Assembly: GCF_000024205.1 (NCBI RefSeq)
Contig: NC_013216.1
Span: forward strand, 4,464,001 to 4,528,000
Source: Desulfofarcimen acetoxidans DSM 771
Lineage (GTDB): Bacteria; Bacillota; Desulfotomaculia; Desulfotomaculales; Desulfofarciminaceae
Direction: 5' to 3'
DNA: 64,000 bases
Part shown: piece by piece, positions 16,452 to 26,200 of the stretch
Position numbering within the stretch: position 1 is the stretch's first letter
Layout: the number at the start of each line of letters is the position of its first letter
Made by a program: the position numbers and the translations under genes
Notes under the pieces: model-generated
Told to the model about the DNA's origin: nothing
The model's database searches: none
Seen by the model: the letters and a program-made list of their open reading frames with translations, nothing else

Positions 16452-19394
16452 CTAATTAGCGACCCATTCCCTGCGCAGGGCAAAAACCTCCCTCAGTTCA
16501 CCGGTAGACAGCTCGGTAATCCAGGCTTCACTGCCGCCGACAATCTGCTCGTTTAAGCCCTGTTTACGCTCAAGCATCTCATCAATACGTTCTTCCAGCG
16601 TACCCAGACAGATAAATTTATGCACCTGAACATGCCGCTGTTGGCCAATCCTATGTGAGCGATCAGTTGCCTGGTTTTCCACGGCCGGGTTCCACCAGCG
16701 ATCAAAATGAAAGACATGGCTGGCTGCTGTTAAATTAAGCCCTAATCCACCTGCTTTAAGTGACAGAACAAATATATTGCTGGGATTTTTTGTTGTATCA
16801 AAATTTTGAAAACCTGTGATCATTTCCTCTCTCCTGGCTCTGGGTGTTCCACCGTACAAGAAATAAACCTCTTCTTTCAGTTCTTTTTGCAATAGCCGCT
16901 GGATCATTTGCCCCATCCCCACGAACTGGGTAAAAATCAAGCAACTATCCCCTTCCTGCCGCAGCTTTTCCACCATTTCCAAAAGCCTCTCCAGTTTTAG
17001 CGACCTTTCTCTGATATTGGACGGAACCTCCTCTTTTAAAAAAAGAGCCGGGTGATCGCACAACTGCTTCAGTTTCATCAAGGTGGAAAGAATCACACCC
17101 CTGCGGGCCATACCGGCAGCTTCCTCTAAACGTTCAAACATATTCTGCAACGTATTTTCATAAAGTGAGGCCTGCTCTACTGTTAGCGGGATGTACTCCT
17201 TGAGTTCCTGTTTTTCAGGCAAATCCAGTTCAATAGCCGGATCTGTTTTAACCCGCCGCAGGAGAAAGGGTCTAATGAGTCTCTGTACTTGTTTTATATG
17301 CTTCTCTTCTCGCTTCCGCTCAATAACACTGACAAAACGCTTATTGAATTCGTTGATGCTGCCCAAATATCTGGGGTTTAAAAAGTCCATGATCGACCAG
17401 AGTTCTGTCAAGCGGTTTTCCATTGGCGTACCGGTAAGGGCTACCCTGTGCCTGCCCGCAAAACGCCGTATTGCCGATGCCTGCTTGGTATAAGCATTTT
17501 TAATATGCTGTGCCTCATCCAGACAAATACAATCCCATTCCACGGAACCCAGCTCCGTCTCGTCCAAGTGAGCCAAATTATAGGAAGTCAGCACCAAATC
17601 TTTTTCTGCCAAAGATCGTGGGAAAGCTTCTCCTTTTTCGCGTTGGGAACCGTAATGCAGGTGCACCCTTATATCAGGAGCAAACCTGGCCAGTTCCTTC
17701 TGCCAGTTGCCTATCACTGAAGTAGGGCAGATTAACAGGGAGGGCGTGGACGGATTCTCCTTTTCCTTGACTTTCAAAAGATAAGAAATCCATTGAATTG
17801 TCTTGCCCAGGCCCATATCATCGGCCAGGCAACCACCTAGTCCGAAGCGGCGCAAAAAGAGCAGCCAGGAACTTCCCCGCACTTGGTACTGGCGCAGCTT
17901 GCCGCGAAAAGCTGAAGAGGGTTCCTCCAGACAAACATCTATTTGTTGTTTTAACTGTTCTACCATACTGCTCAACTGCTGGTTCAGTTCCACCTCTACC
18001 TGCAGGTCTTCCTCAACTCCACCGTCCTCATCTGTAATTTTCTCTTCCCGGTCCGGCGAGAGAAAATGCATTTGTAAAAGCTCCGGCAAAGACATGTTCT
18101 TTTTCTGTTTAATAATTTTTTGCACCTTTTGCAAAAACGCTGGATCCAACTGCACCCATTTACCCCGAATCTGCATTAAGCGGCGCTTTTTATCAGCCAA
18201 CTGGCGAAACTCCTCTTCCGATAACTCCACATCCCCTACTGACAGACGCCAATCAAACTGTACCAGCCGGTCTGCTCCCAGCCAGCCCTCACCCCAGTTG
18301 CCAACGGAAGAACGGGTTTTTACCTTCAAAAGCGGTTTCAGATGCTGCACCTCTTCCCACCATTTAGGTAAAAAAACAGTATAACCGGCATCCGCCAATT
18401 GCAGACTGTCGGATGCAAGAAATTGCCAGGCCTCTGTCTCGCCCAATTCCCGGCGAAGCAATGACGGCTCTTCTCCTGTCTGGCAGCTATTCTGCCGGTC
18501 AGCCAGCCAGGGCACCAATTCCAACCAGCGGTTAATATCCCGGACAATTTTCCTCCGGTGATCCTCCCATTGAGCCGGAACTTCTGCCTCGGCAACCAGG
18601 ATGTTATCCTCCGACTGGCTTGACTCCGGAGCGCTGTTTGCCCGCAGAAAAGCTTCATCGACTGAAAATAAATCCGGATGCCATTCAACCAGCTTAGCTG
18701 CATCCACTTTATCCTGCAACAAGACCTTTAAATTCCACTCGCTATAATCCTCTCCCGGCTCAATAAGCTGGAGGCAGGTCTTAAAGGGAGTATCGTCCTG
18801 CTTCCAGCCAATGGCCTCTAACCAGCTTTCTTCGTTACTTATATTTACGCCGCTATGATTACCAAGCAAGGGGTATATTTGCCGCAGGTTAACCCAGGCC
18901 AGACTTATTTCCTGATTTTGCGCAATCAAATCATTAATTATACCGTCTATCCATTCTGCTGTATAGTGGGGCAGAGCAGACAAATCCTGGTCGGCAGGCC
19001 AATCCAGCTTCCAGGCAGGTTTCCCGGCCGGCCATCTCTGAAAATCAGGCCGCCAATGACCCTGGCTCAGAGCCTCTTTAATCCGGGGGGCAATTTGCCT
19101 TAGTTTAAGAATTTCCTCACTCCATTGCCAGTCAAGAAACTTACTGTAAGTGGACTCAGCAAAAAAATCCAGAGCCAGACGAGGTGAGAGCTTCAATCCC
19201 ACCTGACGGTTGTGCTCCATAGTTTCAACGAACGTGCCGTAAAAGGTTGGACGGTGGCGAGTGAAAAGGCGGAATTTCAATTCTGTAACATTGGACATAT
19301 AATGATTAATTAAATCCTGCTGCTCGGCCCGGATAAAAAATACCCCTTCCCCCAGCCATTGCGAAGAAACTCGAATGATATTACGCGGCGTCAT
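16452..19394 (-). CDS. SNF2-family DEAD/DEAH-box ATPase
   Basis: A 980-residue Swi2/Snf2 ATPase. After a ~490-residue N-terminal region typical of bacterial SNF2 proteins come Walker A (DDMGLGKT, 525-532), LLICPTSVIGNW, the DEAQ box (626-629), LTGTPMENRLTELWS, and the C-terminal helicase lobe with FTQFVGMGQMI, LKAGGLGLNLT and the Q-x-x-x-R motif QATDRSHRIGQ. It likely translocates on duplex DNA or remodels protein-nucleic-acid complexes. Its ATG overlaps the stop of the SWIM gene by four bases (ATGA), so the two are co-translated. Confidence 0.93.
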   Translation of the reverse strand: MTPRNIIRVSSQWLGEGVFFIRAEQQDLINHYMSNVTELKFRLFTRHRPTFYGTFVETMEHNRQVGLKLSPRLALDFFAESTYSKFLDWQWSEEILKLRQIAPRIKEALSQGHWRPDFQRWPAGKPAWKLDWPADQDLSALPHYTAEWIDGIINDLIAQNQEISLAWVNLRQIYPLLGNHSGVNISNEESWLEAIGWKQDDTPFKTCLQLIEPGEDYSEWNLKVLLQDKVDAAKLVEWHPDLFSVDEAFLRANSAPESSQSEDNILVAEAEVPAQWEDHRRKIVRDINRWLELVPWLADRQNSCQTGEEPSLLRRELGETEAWQFLASDSLQLADAGYTVFLPKWWEEVQHLKPLLKVKTRSSVGNWGEGWLGADRLVQFDWRLSVGDVELSEEEFRQLADKKRRLMQIRGKWVQLDPAFLQKVQKIIKQKKNMSLPELLQMHFLSPDREEKITDEDGGVEEDLQVEVELNQQLSSMVEQLKQQIDVCLEEPSSAFRGKLRQYQVRGSSWLLFLRRFGLGGCLADDMGLGKTIQWISYLLKVKEKENPSTPSLLICPTSVIGNWQKELARFAPDIRVHLHYGSQREKGEAFPRSLAEKDLVLTSYNLAHLDETELGSVEWDCICLDEAQHIKNAYTKQASAIRRFAGRHRVALTGTPMENRLTELWSIMDFLNPRYLGSINEFNKRFVSVIERKREEKHIKQVQRLIRPFLLRRVKTDPAIELDLPEKQELKEYIPLTVEQASLYENTLQNMFERLEEAAGMARRGVILSTLMKLKQLCDHPALFLKEEVPSNIRERSLKLERLLEMVEKLRQEGDSCLIFTQFVGMGQMIQRLLQKELKEEVYFLYGGTPRARREEMITGFQNFDTTKNPSNIFVLSLKAGGLGLNLTAASHVFHFDRWWNPAVENQATDRSHRIGQQRHVQVHKFICLGTLEERIDEMLERKQGLNEQIVGGSEAWITELSTGELREVFALRREWVAN

Positions 19395-21046
19395 ATAATC
19401 AATTTTCCTTTCCGCAATTCTTCATGTAAGGCCCTGTTGCGCGGGTAGAAGTCAACCAAACTCAGAATAAAATTGCTCCACTCATCCTTTAGTTTAAGTT
19501 TATTGTAGACAGTCCGCAGTTTCTTCAGCAATTTCACCGCCTCCTGATAGGCCTTGCGATTTTTCTCATCAATAAACTGTACTATTCTGTGGTGATAGAG
19601 GGGGATTAGCGCCTGCAAGTGTTCTTCCTGCACCGTGGACAGTTCATGGGAATTTACTCCGGGCAGGTGGCTGTTGCGGCCATCGTAAGTAAATTTTCTG
19701 GCATGACAAATATGCAGGTCAGCCCAATCCTCGTATCGTTCATTGGCAAACAAAAAATCCGCTAAAATATTACGACTGCGGGGCAGCCAGGATTTCAGAC
19801 GCTGTTCCGCTTCTTCGCAAGCACCGTCATATTGGGCGGTTGTCAACCAATACCGGCAAACCGAATCAAAATCCTGGTTGCCCGCACTCTCCATTAAGGG
19901 TGACAACCAGCGCAGCCAAGGCAGGAGCCTGTCCCAGTCTTTAGCCCGGCTAAATAAGTCTAAATAATCAAAAAAAACATTCGGAGAGAAAAATTTCTGT
20001 TCCCGCAAAAGAAGCCTGGCCTCTTTGTCCTTACCGGCCATTATTTTAAAATGAACCAAACCCAGTGTGACAAAAAAGTATTTAGGTGTTGCAGCTTCAG
20101 CTTTTTTTTGCACATCTTCCAACAACCCGTATACCCTTTTAACCCATAGCGGGTGGTTAAAAACATTAGACCACAGCAAACGAAAATAATACAGCCAATC
20201 AAAAATCAGGTTATTGTTCAGCAACAAATGCCGGTTGATTATATTAATGGGTTTGATGAGAAATTGTACATATTCGTCTTTTTTCTCCAGTGTCAGATTT
20301 TGAGGAATACTTTCTAACAGTTCACTGGTATAAAGCTCATAAATACCCTGTGTTATGTAAATATTACCCTTCTCTTTATTTATTTTTTCCAGTTGGCTTA
20401 AAAAAAACAAAATGGCGTTGAGCCGATATATGTCTCGTTTTTCCCCGGGCCAATTCTGGCTGTAGGGATAAGGAGTATCACGAAATTTTATATACACCTT
20501 ATCAAACAAGTAGGTATGATTGAAATAATAACCCCAGGGGTTAATAAATTGTTCATTTTCCCGATAAATTAAATCCAGCGTTATCTTAAAATGATCGTAC
20601 CATAAGTCAACTTCTTTGGGAGATTTCTTTGGATTATCTCTCGTATTCTTATCCACAGGATTCTTATTAGCCGGTAAAGCTTTTTCTATACTGCCGCCCG
20701 GCCCCTTTCTACTAATCTCAAAATACTCCCAAAAATCATTTGGATCATTATATTGTGCATACAGGTTAAAAAAGGCGGCAGCCAGATGTTTGCAGTACCT
20801 GCCTTCGGGACAAGAACAACGGCTCTGAGAAAAATTCTCTAAATCAATATTAACCGTATAAAGACCGTTATACAAACCAGTTCCCTTTACTTTAGCCTCC
20901 ACCGCGGAATTTTTCAGATTTATCTGTTTGATACGTCCTTTATGAAAATATTTCAGTCCCAGTTTCAAAGTATCATAATTTAGATTATCTGCTATTTCCC
21001 CGGATAACCTCTCCAATAGGTTATCTGCGATTTTTATATTCAACAT
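19391..21046 (-). CDS. SWIM zinc-finger protein
   Basis: The first ~100 residues hold a SWIM zinc finger, C-x-C...C-x-H, in RCSCPEGRYCKHLAAAFFN. The remaining ~450 residues form a helical region. SWIM domains bind nucleic acid or protein. Fixed pairing with an SNF2 ATPase is common in Firmicutes and suggests a two-subunit machine. The start at 21046 follows GGGGTG and begins MLNIKIADNLLERL; the longer frame adds an unrelated 49 residues. It overlaps the SNF2 gene by four bases. Confidence 0.85.
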   Translation of the reverse strand: MLNIKIADNLLERLSGEIADNLNYDTLKLGLKYFHKGRIKQINLKNSAVEAKVKGTGLYNGLYTVNIDLENFSQSRCSCPEGRYCKHLAAAFFNLYAQYNDPNDFWEYFEISRKGPGGSIEKALPANKNPVDKNTRDNPKKSPKEVDLWYDHFKITLDLIYRENEQFINPWGYYFNHTYLFDKVYIKFRDTPYPYSQNWPGEKRDIYRLNAILFFLSQLEKINKEKGNIYITQGIYELYTSELLESIPQNLTLEKKDEYVQFLIKPINIINRHLLLNNNLIFDWLYYFRLLWSNVFNHPLWVKRVYGLLEDVQKKAEAATPKYFFVTLGLVHFKIMAGKDKEARLLLREQKFFSPNVFFDYLDLFSRAKDWDRLLPWLRWLSPLMESAGNQDFDSVCRYWLTTAQYDGACEEAEQRLKSWLPRSRNILADFLFANERYEDWADLHICHARKFTYDGRNSHLPGVNSHELSTVQEEHLQALIPLYHHRIVQFIDEKNRKAYQEAVKLLKKLRTVYNKLKLKDEWSNFILSLVDFYPRNRALHEELRKGKLII

Positions 21047-21209
21047 GGATTTAACACCCCGGAATAAATACTTTACCTTGCTTATTTTATCACAAATATA
21101 GGAATATTGACTACTGACCGCTGCGTACAAGAAGTTAGCCCCAAGAAACTTTCCAGGCAGCAATAGATACTTGTTCTGCCTTAATATAATCATAATTTGC
21201 CGGGATTAT

Positions 21210-21500
21210 CAAGAAAGTTGCTCTAAGCAACTTTCGCGCAACCACAGGTACTCGTGCTCGTCGGAAATTATGCGGTATACCTTAACTTAGCCACAAGTTC
21301 ATCATAAGCATAATTTCCTAGAGTGCAAGAAAGTTGCTCTAAGCAACTTTCGCGCAACCACAGGTACTCGTGCTCGTCGGAAATTATGCGGTATACCTTA
21401 ACTTAACCACAAGTTCACCATAAGCATAATTTCCTAGAGTGCAAGAAAGTTGCTCTAAGCAACTTTCGCGCAACCATAAGTACTCGTGCTCGCCGGAGTG
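21210..21500. repeat. 2.5 tandem copies of a 116-bp repeat
   Basis: Units start at 21210, 21326 and 21442 (exact 116-bp period); the third is cut after ~59 bases. Each unit holds two hairpins: GAAAGTTGCT/AGCAACTTTC, and a wider GGAAATTATGC/GCATAATTTCC pair. The copies differ at only a few positions. Degenerate relatives occur at 6981-7140 and, as the first hairpin only, at 36385-36413. There is no coding frame. Confidence 0.85.
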
Positions 21501-21504
21501 TAAG

Positions 21505-21540
21505 AAACCCCTGCCGCAGATAAATCGGCAGGGGTTTTTC
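21505..21540. terminator. Bidirectional terminator after glnA
   Basis: A perfect 12-bp stem AAACCCCTGCCG/CGGCAGGGGTTT with a 9-base loop. It sits 18 bp after the glnA stop. The T-tract is stronger on the plus strand. Confidence 0.8.
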
Positions 21541-21557
21541 ACTTTAGGAAAGATTAT

Positions 21558-22988
21558 TTAGCAATCGAAATACAACATAAACTCGTAGGGGTGCGGGCGC
21601 TTCCTTACGGCATCTACCTCACGGGTCATCTTATACTCGATCCAGGTCTCCAGCAGATCCTTATCAAAGACACCGCCCTTCAGCAAGAACCCATGATCAG
21701 CTTCCAGGGCCTTGAGAGCACCTTCCAGGGAAACCGGCAATGATTTAATTTCTGCAGCTTCTTCCGGAGTGAGTTCATACATGTCTTTTTCCAGCGCATT
21801 GCCCGGATGTATTTTATTCTGAATCCCGTCAATACCTGCCATAAGCATAGCGGAGAAGGCCAGGTACGGGTTGCAGGTGGGATCCGGGAAACGCAGCTCA
21901 ATGCGTTTGGCTTTAGGATTATTGGAATACATAGGTATGCGAATAGAGGCACTCCGGTTGCGCTTGGAATATACCAGGCTAACAGGTGCTTCAAAGCCCG
22001 GCACCAACCGTTTGAAAGAGTTAGTGGTGGTATTGCAAAGAGCGGACAAAGCCGGTGCGTGCTTCAAAATGCCACCGATGTAATACAGGGCGGTTTCGCT
22101 CAATCCGGCATAACCGTCAGCATCGAAGAATAAAGGCTGCCCGTCTTTCCAGAGACTCTGGTGCACGTGCATACCGGAACCGTTGTCCAAAAAGAGTGGC
22201 TTAGGCATAAATGTAGCGGTTTTACCGTATTTAACCGCAGTATTTTTAATTATATATTTAAAGAGCATAAGCTGGTCGGCCATTTTTACCAGAGGCGCAA
22301 ACTTCATATCAATCTCAGCCTGACCTGCAGTGGCAACTTCATGATGCTGGGCTTCCACAACAATGCCGCACTTTTGCATGGTCAATACCATCTCGGTGCG
22401 CAGGTTCTGCATGCTGTCAACCGGAGCAACAGGGAAATAACCTTCTTTATAGCGTGGGCGGTAACCCAGGTTAGGGCCGCCTTCCATACGGCCAGAGTTC
22501 CAAGCGCCTTCTTCTGAATCAATGAAGTAATAACCGGAATGCTGGTTCTGGTCAAAACTTACGCTGTCAAAAATAAAGAATTCTGCCTCAGGCCCCCAAT
22601 AGGAGGTATCAGCTATACCGGTTTCTCTAAGATATTCCTCCGCCTTTTGAGCTATAATACGGGGATCGCGGTTGTATTTTTCACCTGTCAAAGGATCATA
22701 AATATTGCAGATAATGCTCATAGTCGGCACTTCACAGAAAGGATCGATTATAGCGGTATCCGGATCCGGAATTAAAATCATATCGCTTTCATTAATGGCT
22801 TTAAAACCACGAATGCTGGAACCGTCAAAACCAAGCCCCTCGGTAAAAGTACCCTCATCAAACTCGGTCATAGGTACCGAGAAATGCTGCCAGGTACCGG
22901 GCATATCAATAAATTTGATATCAACCATCTGAACTTCTTTATCTTTGGCCATGCTTAGAACTTGTTTAACTTTTTCAGACATTTGCAT
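21558..22988 (-). CDS. glnA: Glutamine synthetase, type I
   Basis: ATP-dependent ligation of ammonia to glutamate. Motifs: the N-terminal beta-grasp [18 protein letters not shown], the ATP-binding/glutamate signature [18 protein letters not shown], and NRSASIRIP. The 476-residue length and the region [17 protein letters not shown], with a Tyr at the position of the adenylylated tyrosine, resemble the I-beta subtype; whether it is modified is unknown. GGAGAG precedes the ATG. Upstream lies a leader with a terminator and two small hairpins, so expression is likely controlled by antitermination. Confidence 0.95.
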   Translation of the reverse strand: MQMSEKVKQVLSMAKDKEVQMVDIKFIDMPGTWQHFSVPMTEFDEGTFTEGLGFDGSSIRGFKAINESDMILIPDPDTAIIDPFCEVPTMSIICNIYDPLTGEKYNRDPRIIAQKAEEYLRETGIADTSYWGPEAEFFIFDSVSFDQNQHSGYYFIDSEEGAWNSGRMEGGPNLGYRPRYKEGYFPVAPVDSMQNLRTEMVLTMQKCGIVVEAQHHEVATAGQAEIDMKFAPLVKMADQLMLFKYIIKNTAVKYGKTATFMPKPLFLDNGSGMHVHQSLWKDGQPLFFDADGYAGLSETALYYIGGILKHAPALSALCNTTTNSFKRLVPGFEAPVSLVYSKRNRSASIRIPMYSNNPKAKRIELRFPDPTCNPYLAFSAMLMAGIDGIQNKIHPGNALEKDMYELTPEEAAEIKSLPVSLEGALKALEADHGFLLKGGVFDKDLLETWIEYKMTREVDAVRKRPHPYEFMLYFDC

Positions 22989-23056
22989 TTTTCTCTCCTT
23001 TCATTTAAGCAAGGTTGATAAATTTACTTTTTTTCCGGTTTTAGGCTCAAGAAGAC

Positions 23057-23129
23057 ACAAAAAAGCCCCCTGTATGCTTGCACCAGGAGGCTTCATCGCC
23101 TGTCAGTTCTCTTCAGCCGCTTTGCTGAA
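23057..23129 (-). promoter_or_regulatory. ANTAR-type antiterminator leader of glnA
   Basis: In the RNA (minus strand): hairpin 1 UUCAGC-AAAGCG-GCUGAA (23129-23112) has a six-base loop with A at position 1 and G at 4. After 10 bases comes hairpin 2, AGGC-GAUGAA-GCCU (23101-23088), a six-base loop with G at 4 but G, not A, at 1. The 3' arm of hairpin 2 is also the 5' arm of an intrinsic terminator (23093-23057, ending in six U). Mutually exclusive two-hairpin/terminator folding is the known layout of ANTAR antiterminator targets. Confidence 0.7.
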
Positions 23130-23204
23130 TATATGTTATTAGAAAAAAAGTTTGTGCACCAAGGCACTTTTATTAACCTCTACAAAAGACTCTTTTATTA
23201 ATGA

Positions 23205-23234
23205 AGTATAAATTAGAGACGGTTAATTTGTCAA
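23205..23234 (-). promoter_or_regulatory. glnA promoter
   Basis: TTGACA (23234-23229), an 18-base spacer and TATACT (23210-23205) on the minus strand. This would start a ~210-base leader containing the two hairpins and terminator before glnA. Confidence 0.65.
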
Positions 23235-23292
23235 CTAAAAAATATTTTTATCTGCATACTATTTTTGTACAAATTTGATTTTATACAAAGCT

Positions 23293-26200
23293 TTATAAAG
23301 CAGGCAGAACAGCCGGCAAGGTGAATCTTATACCGGTAGATTCGGCAGAATCACTGCCCATCTTTTTCATTATTGGTCTATCGTTGCCTATGTTGCGTCT
23401 AAAATTAAAGGATAACCTGTAATTGCCCGGGGAAACCTGTCCCGCTTTTTCAATTCCTGCAGGGAAAAATACAAATGCTCTCGTGCTATCACTATTCCGA
23501 AGGAGTATGGATTCTTTCCTGACATAAGCAGCGCCGGGTTCCCGTGCCAGCCTGTGAATAACTGCACCGCTGGCATCCCTAATCCTGAAAATATTGCCGG
23601 TAGAATGGAACCGGCATTTCCCCAGGGATAAAAAGCGATGTTCTATTTCCTCTGAAAGATTTGTCTGCTCAACTGCCTCACCTGTGTGTATCCTGATTAC
23701 AGTGCCCGCAGGCAAAGATTTTTCCGGGCCAAAAGTATAATAATTAACGAAATCACTGGCTGGTTGGCTGCTTCCCGGCATTAGCAAATCAAACCCCTTA
23801 TACTCTATAGAAAAACCGCTCAAATCACAGGTTTTGAGCAGTATTATCTCAACCCACTCAGCATTTCTATCAACACCCGCACCGGCCTCTCCAGGAACAG
23901 CCGACTCGACAATCTTAACCTGGCCAACTGCTTCTTCCAGGGCAACACTGTCCCTGATTATAAGATTTTGCTCGGCAAAGCTGATTTCCAGTGAAGTTCT
24001 TTCCCAATCAAAGGGTTCGGGACTTTCCAGCAAATAGCCGCAGCACCCGGATTCATCGTCCAGGGCAAGAATCTCAACCGTTTGGGGCAACTGACGTACT
24101 CCCAGGCCAAAAACTTGTGCTATTCTTTCAAACCTTTCCGACTCAAGCCCGGAATTATAACTATCGTATGGATTTAAGCCGGCTAAAATTGCTTCCAATT
24201 TTGCTTTAGCACCGCTGCCCGGCAGCACGCTTTGACCTGTTAGCCTGCCGTAACTCCAGGCCGCATCCCGGAAGGATTGCACCTGGTGAGTAAAGCCGGC
24301 GAATTTTGAGGTGATAAAGCTGAACCGGTAAACAGTGTAAACTTCACCGGAAGTACCGCAGGCGACCAGCCTGGCCCTGTACAGTGTCTCAGGTTTCATA
24401 GTCACACCCTGGATAAACAGGTTTCGCGATTTTGGCTTTTGAGTATGGGTAATCGTGGCACAGCCATGGTCATTGACCATCTTCACCCACTGTTCTTCCT
24501 CCCTGGTCAGGTAGGTCTGCGGGTTGTCACCCCATTGATTGTCAACCTGAACTTCATTACCCTCATCGTCTGTTACCGGCCTGTCGTTGTTATCGTATAA
24601 CTTAACCTGCAGCGGCAGGTTGGCCTGCCGGTACATTTGATCCACGTAAGACTCGTTGTACAACACACCGATATCATAAGTGCAGTATACCGGCTTTTGC
24701 CCGTCTGAAGGGATTGTCTTATGCACATACAAGCTGAGATCCTTTAAGGGGCCCGCATAGGGATAGCTCTCTCCCGTGCTGTTAGCCGGGTACACACCCG
24801 GCGGGTTCTCCGTCTTAAAATAGGCATATTCGGTAAACTTAAAACATTCATTATCCCTGAAAGCTTCGGTATCCACGCTTATCCTGTAACACATACCGGC
24901 CTCCAGCAGGTCAGCTTCATGGCAACTCCAGCTCTGCTCGGTTTTTTCTTTAAGGTGCTGCCTGGCTTTCTCTTCTGCCTCAAATCTCTCATTCTCCACT
25001 GCCGTAATATAGGCAACAGATGAGATTAAGACGTCTCCTTCCAGATTAATTTGGCGTATGTCACCGGTAAGTTTGACCGGTTCACAACCGGCAGCATCCT
25101 GGGTGGTGTTGATGTTTTGCCTCACTAGCTGCTTATGCTGCTCATCATAGGCAGTTAACACCAGGGAACTGCTATTGCCGATAAACAAACTTAAATCATG
25201 CAGCTTTTCCGGAAACACAATATTTAAATTGGGTGTGGTTTCCGCATGCCACTCCGGCTCCTCACAGCCAAAACCGGTCAGGTAAGCTGTATGGGCTTCC
25301 GCTACCATAAACAATAACCTGTCTATAGCCTTTCCCTGAAAACTAACGGTGTTAACACAGCTGTCTGATACCGCAGGGTCTGCCATCCTTCCCCCGACAA
25401 CAATATCGCGGCTGTAAGCGGTTATCGTGACAGGATAGCTATTATAAAGCTTAATGTAGATTTTATCACTGGGCGGCAATATAATCTCGGTAAAATTGTA
25501 TAAAGCAAAGCCGCCCCCGCCATTTACAGGTACTATCTCGACCTTAGCTGCATGACTATTTCCCACCCGGAATTCAACCCTGTCAATCTTAAACGGATTG
25601 TCAAATACTTTGCCCAGATAACCGGCAAAATCTATATTAATCAAGCGTGCCGGACGGTAACTGCTGTAACTGTTTAAATACAAGGCTCTCTGTGTCTTCC
25701 AGGGGGAGATATACTCCACTACCTTAACCGGATACCTTCCCCGGAAGATACTGCCGTCCTCCTCAATAAATATGCGTGGGAGATAGATATCCGGGTCCAT
25801 GTCCTCGAAATCTATTCTGACGGCTTTGGGCTCTAAGTCGTGCAGGCAAATGCCCTCCTGTCCCAGTGAGCCTTCCCACAGCTCATTATTAGTCATCTCC
25901 CTGGAAATATCAAAGGCTGTCCGGGACCACAACATCAGCTTTGTATTTACCAGCCTGCCTCCTTCCGTGACGACCTGCCACTTGGCACGGATTTTCTGCG
26001 GGTCACAGGTCACCCAGTTTCCGCCTGAACGGGGCCTCTTCTCCAGCCTTATGCCGGTAAGCCTGTATTTATACATATACTTGCCGGCTGCCTGAGGCCC
26101 GGGTGAGGGCTGGGGGTTATCGGCTACAGCCGAGGCATCCTCCACCGGTTTGGCAAAAATAATCACAGGTTTGGCGTCCAATGGCACCGGCGGGGCCTTA

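Noticed and set aside
21210-21500. CRISPR array
   Set aside because: The repeats are 116 bp and contiguous with no spacers between them, unlike CRISPR repeats; no cas genes are near.
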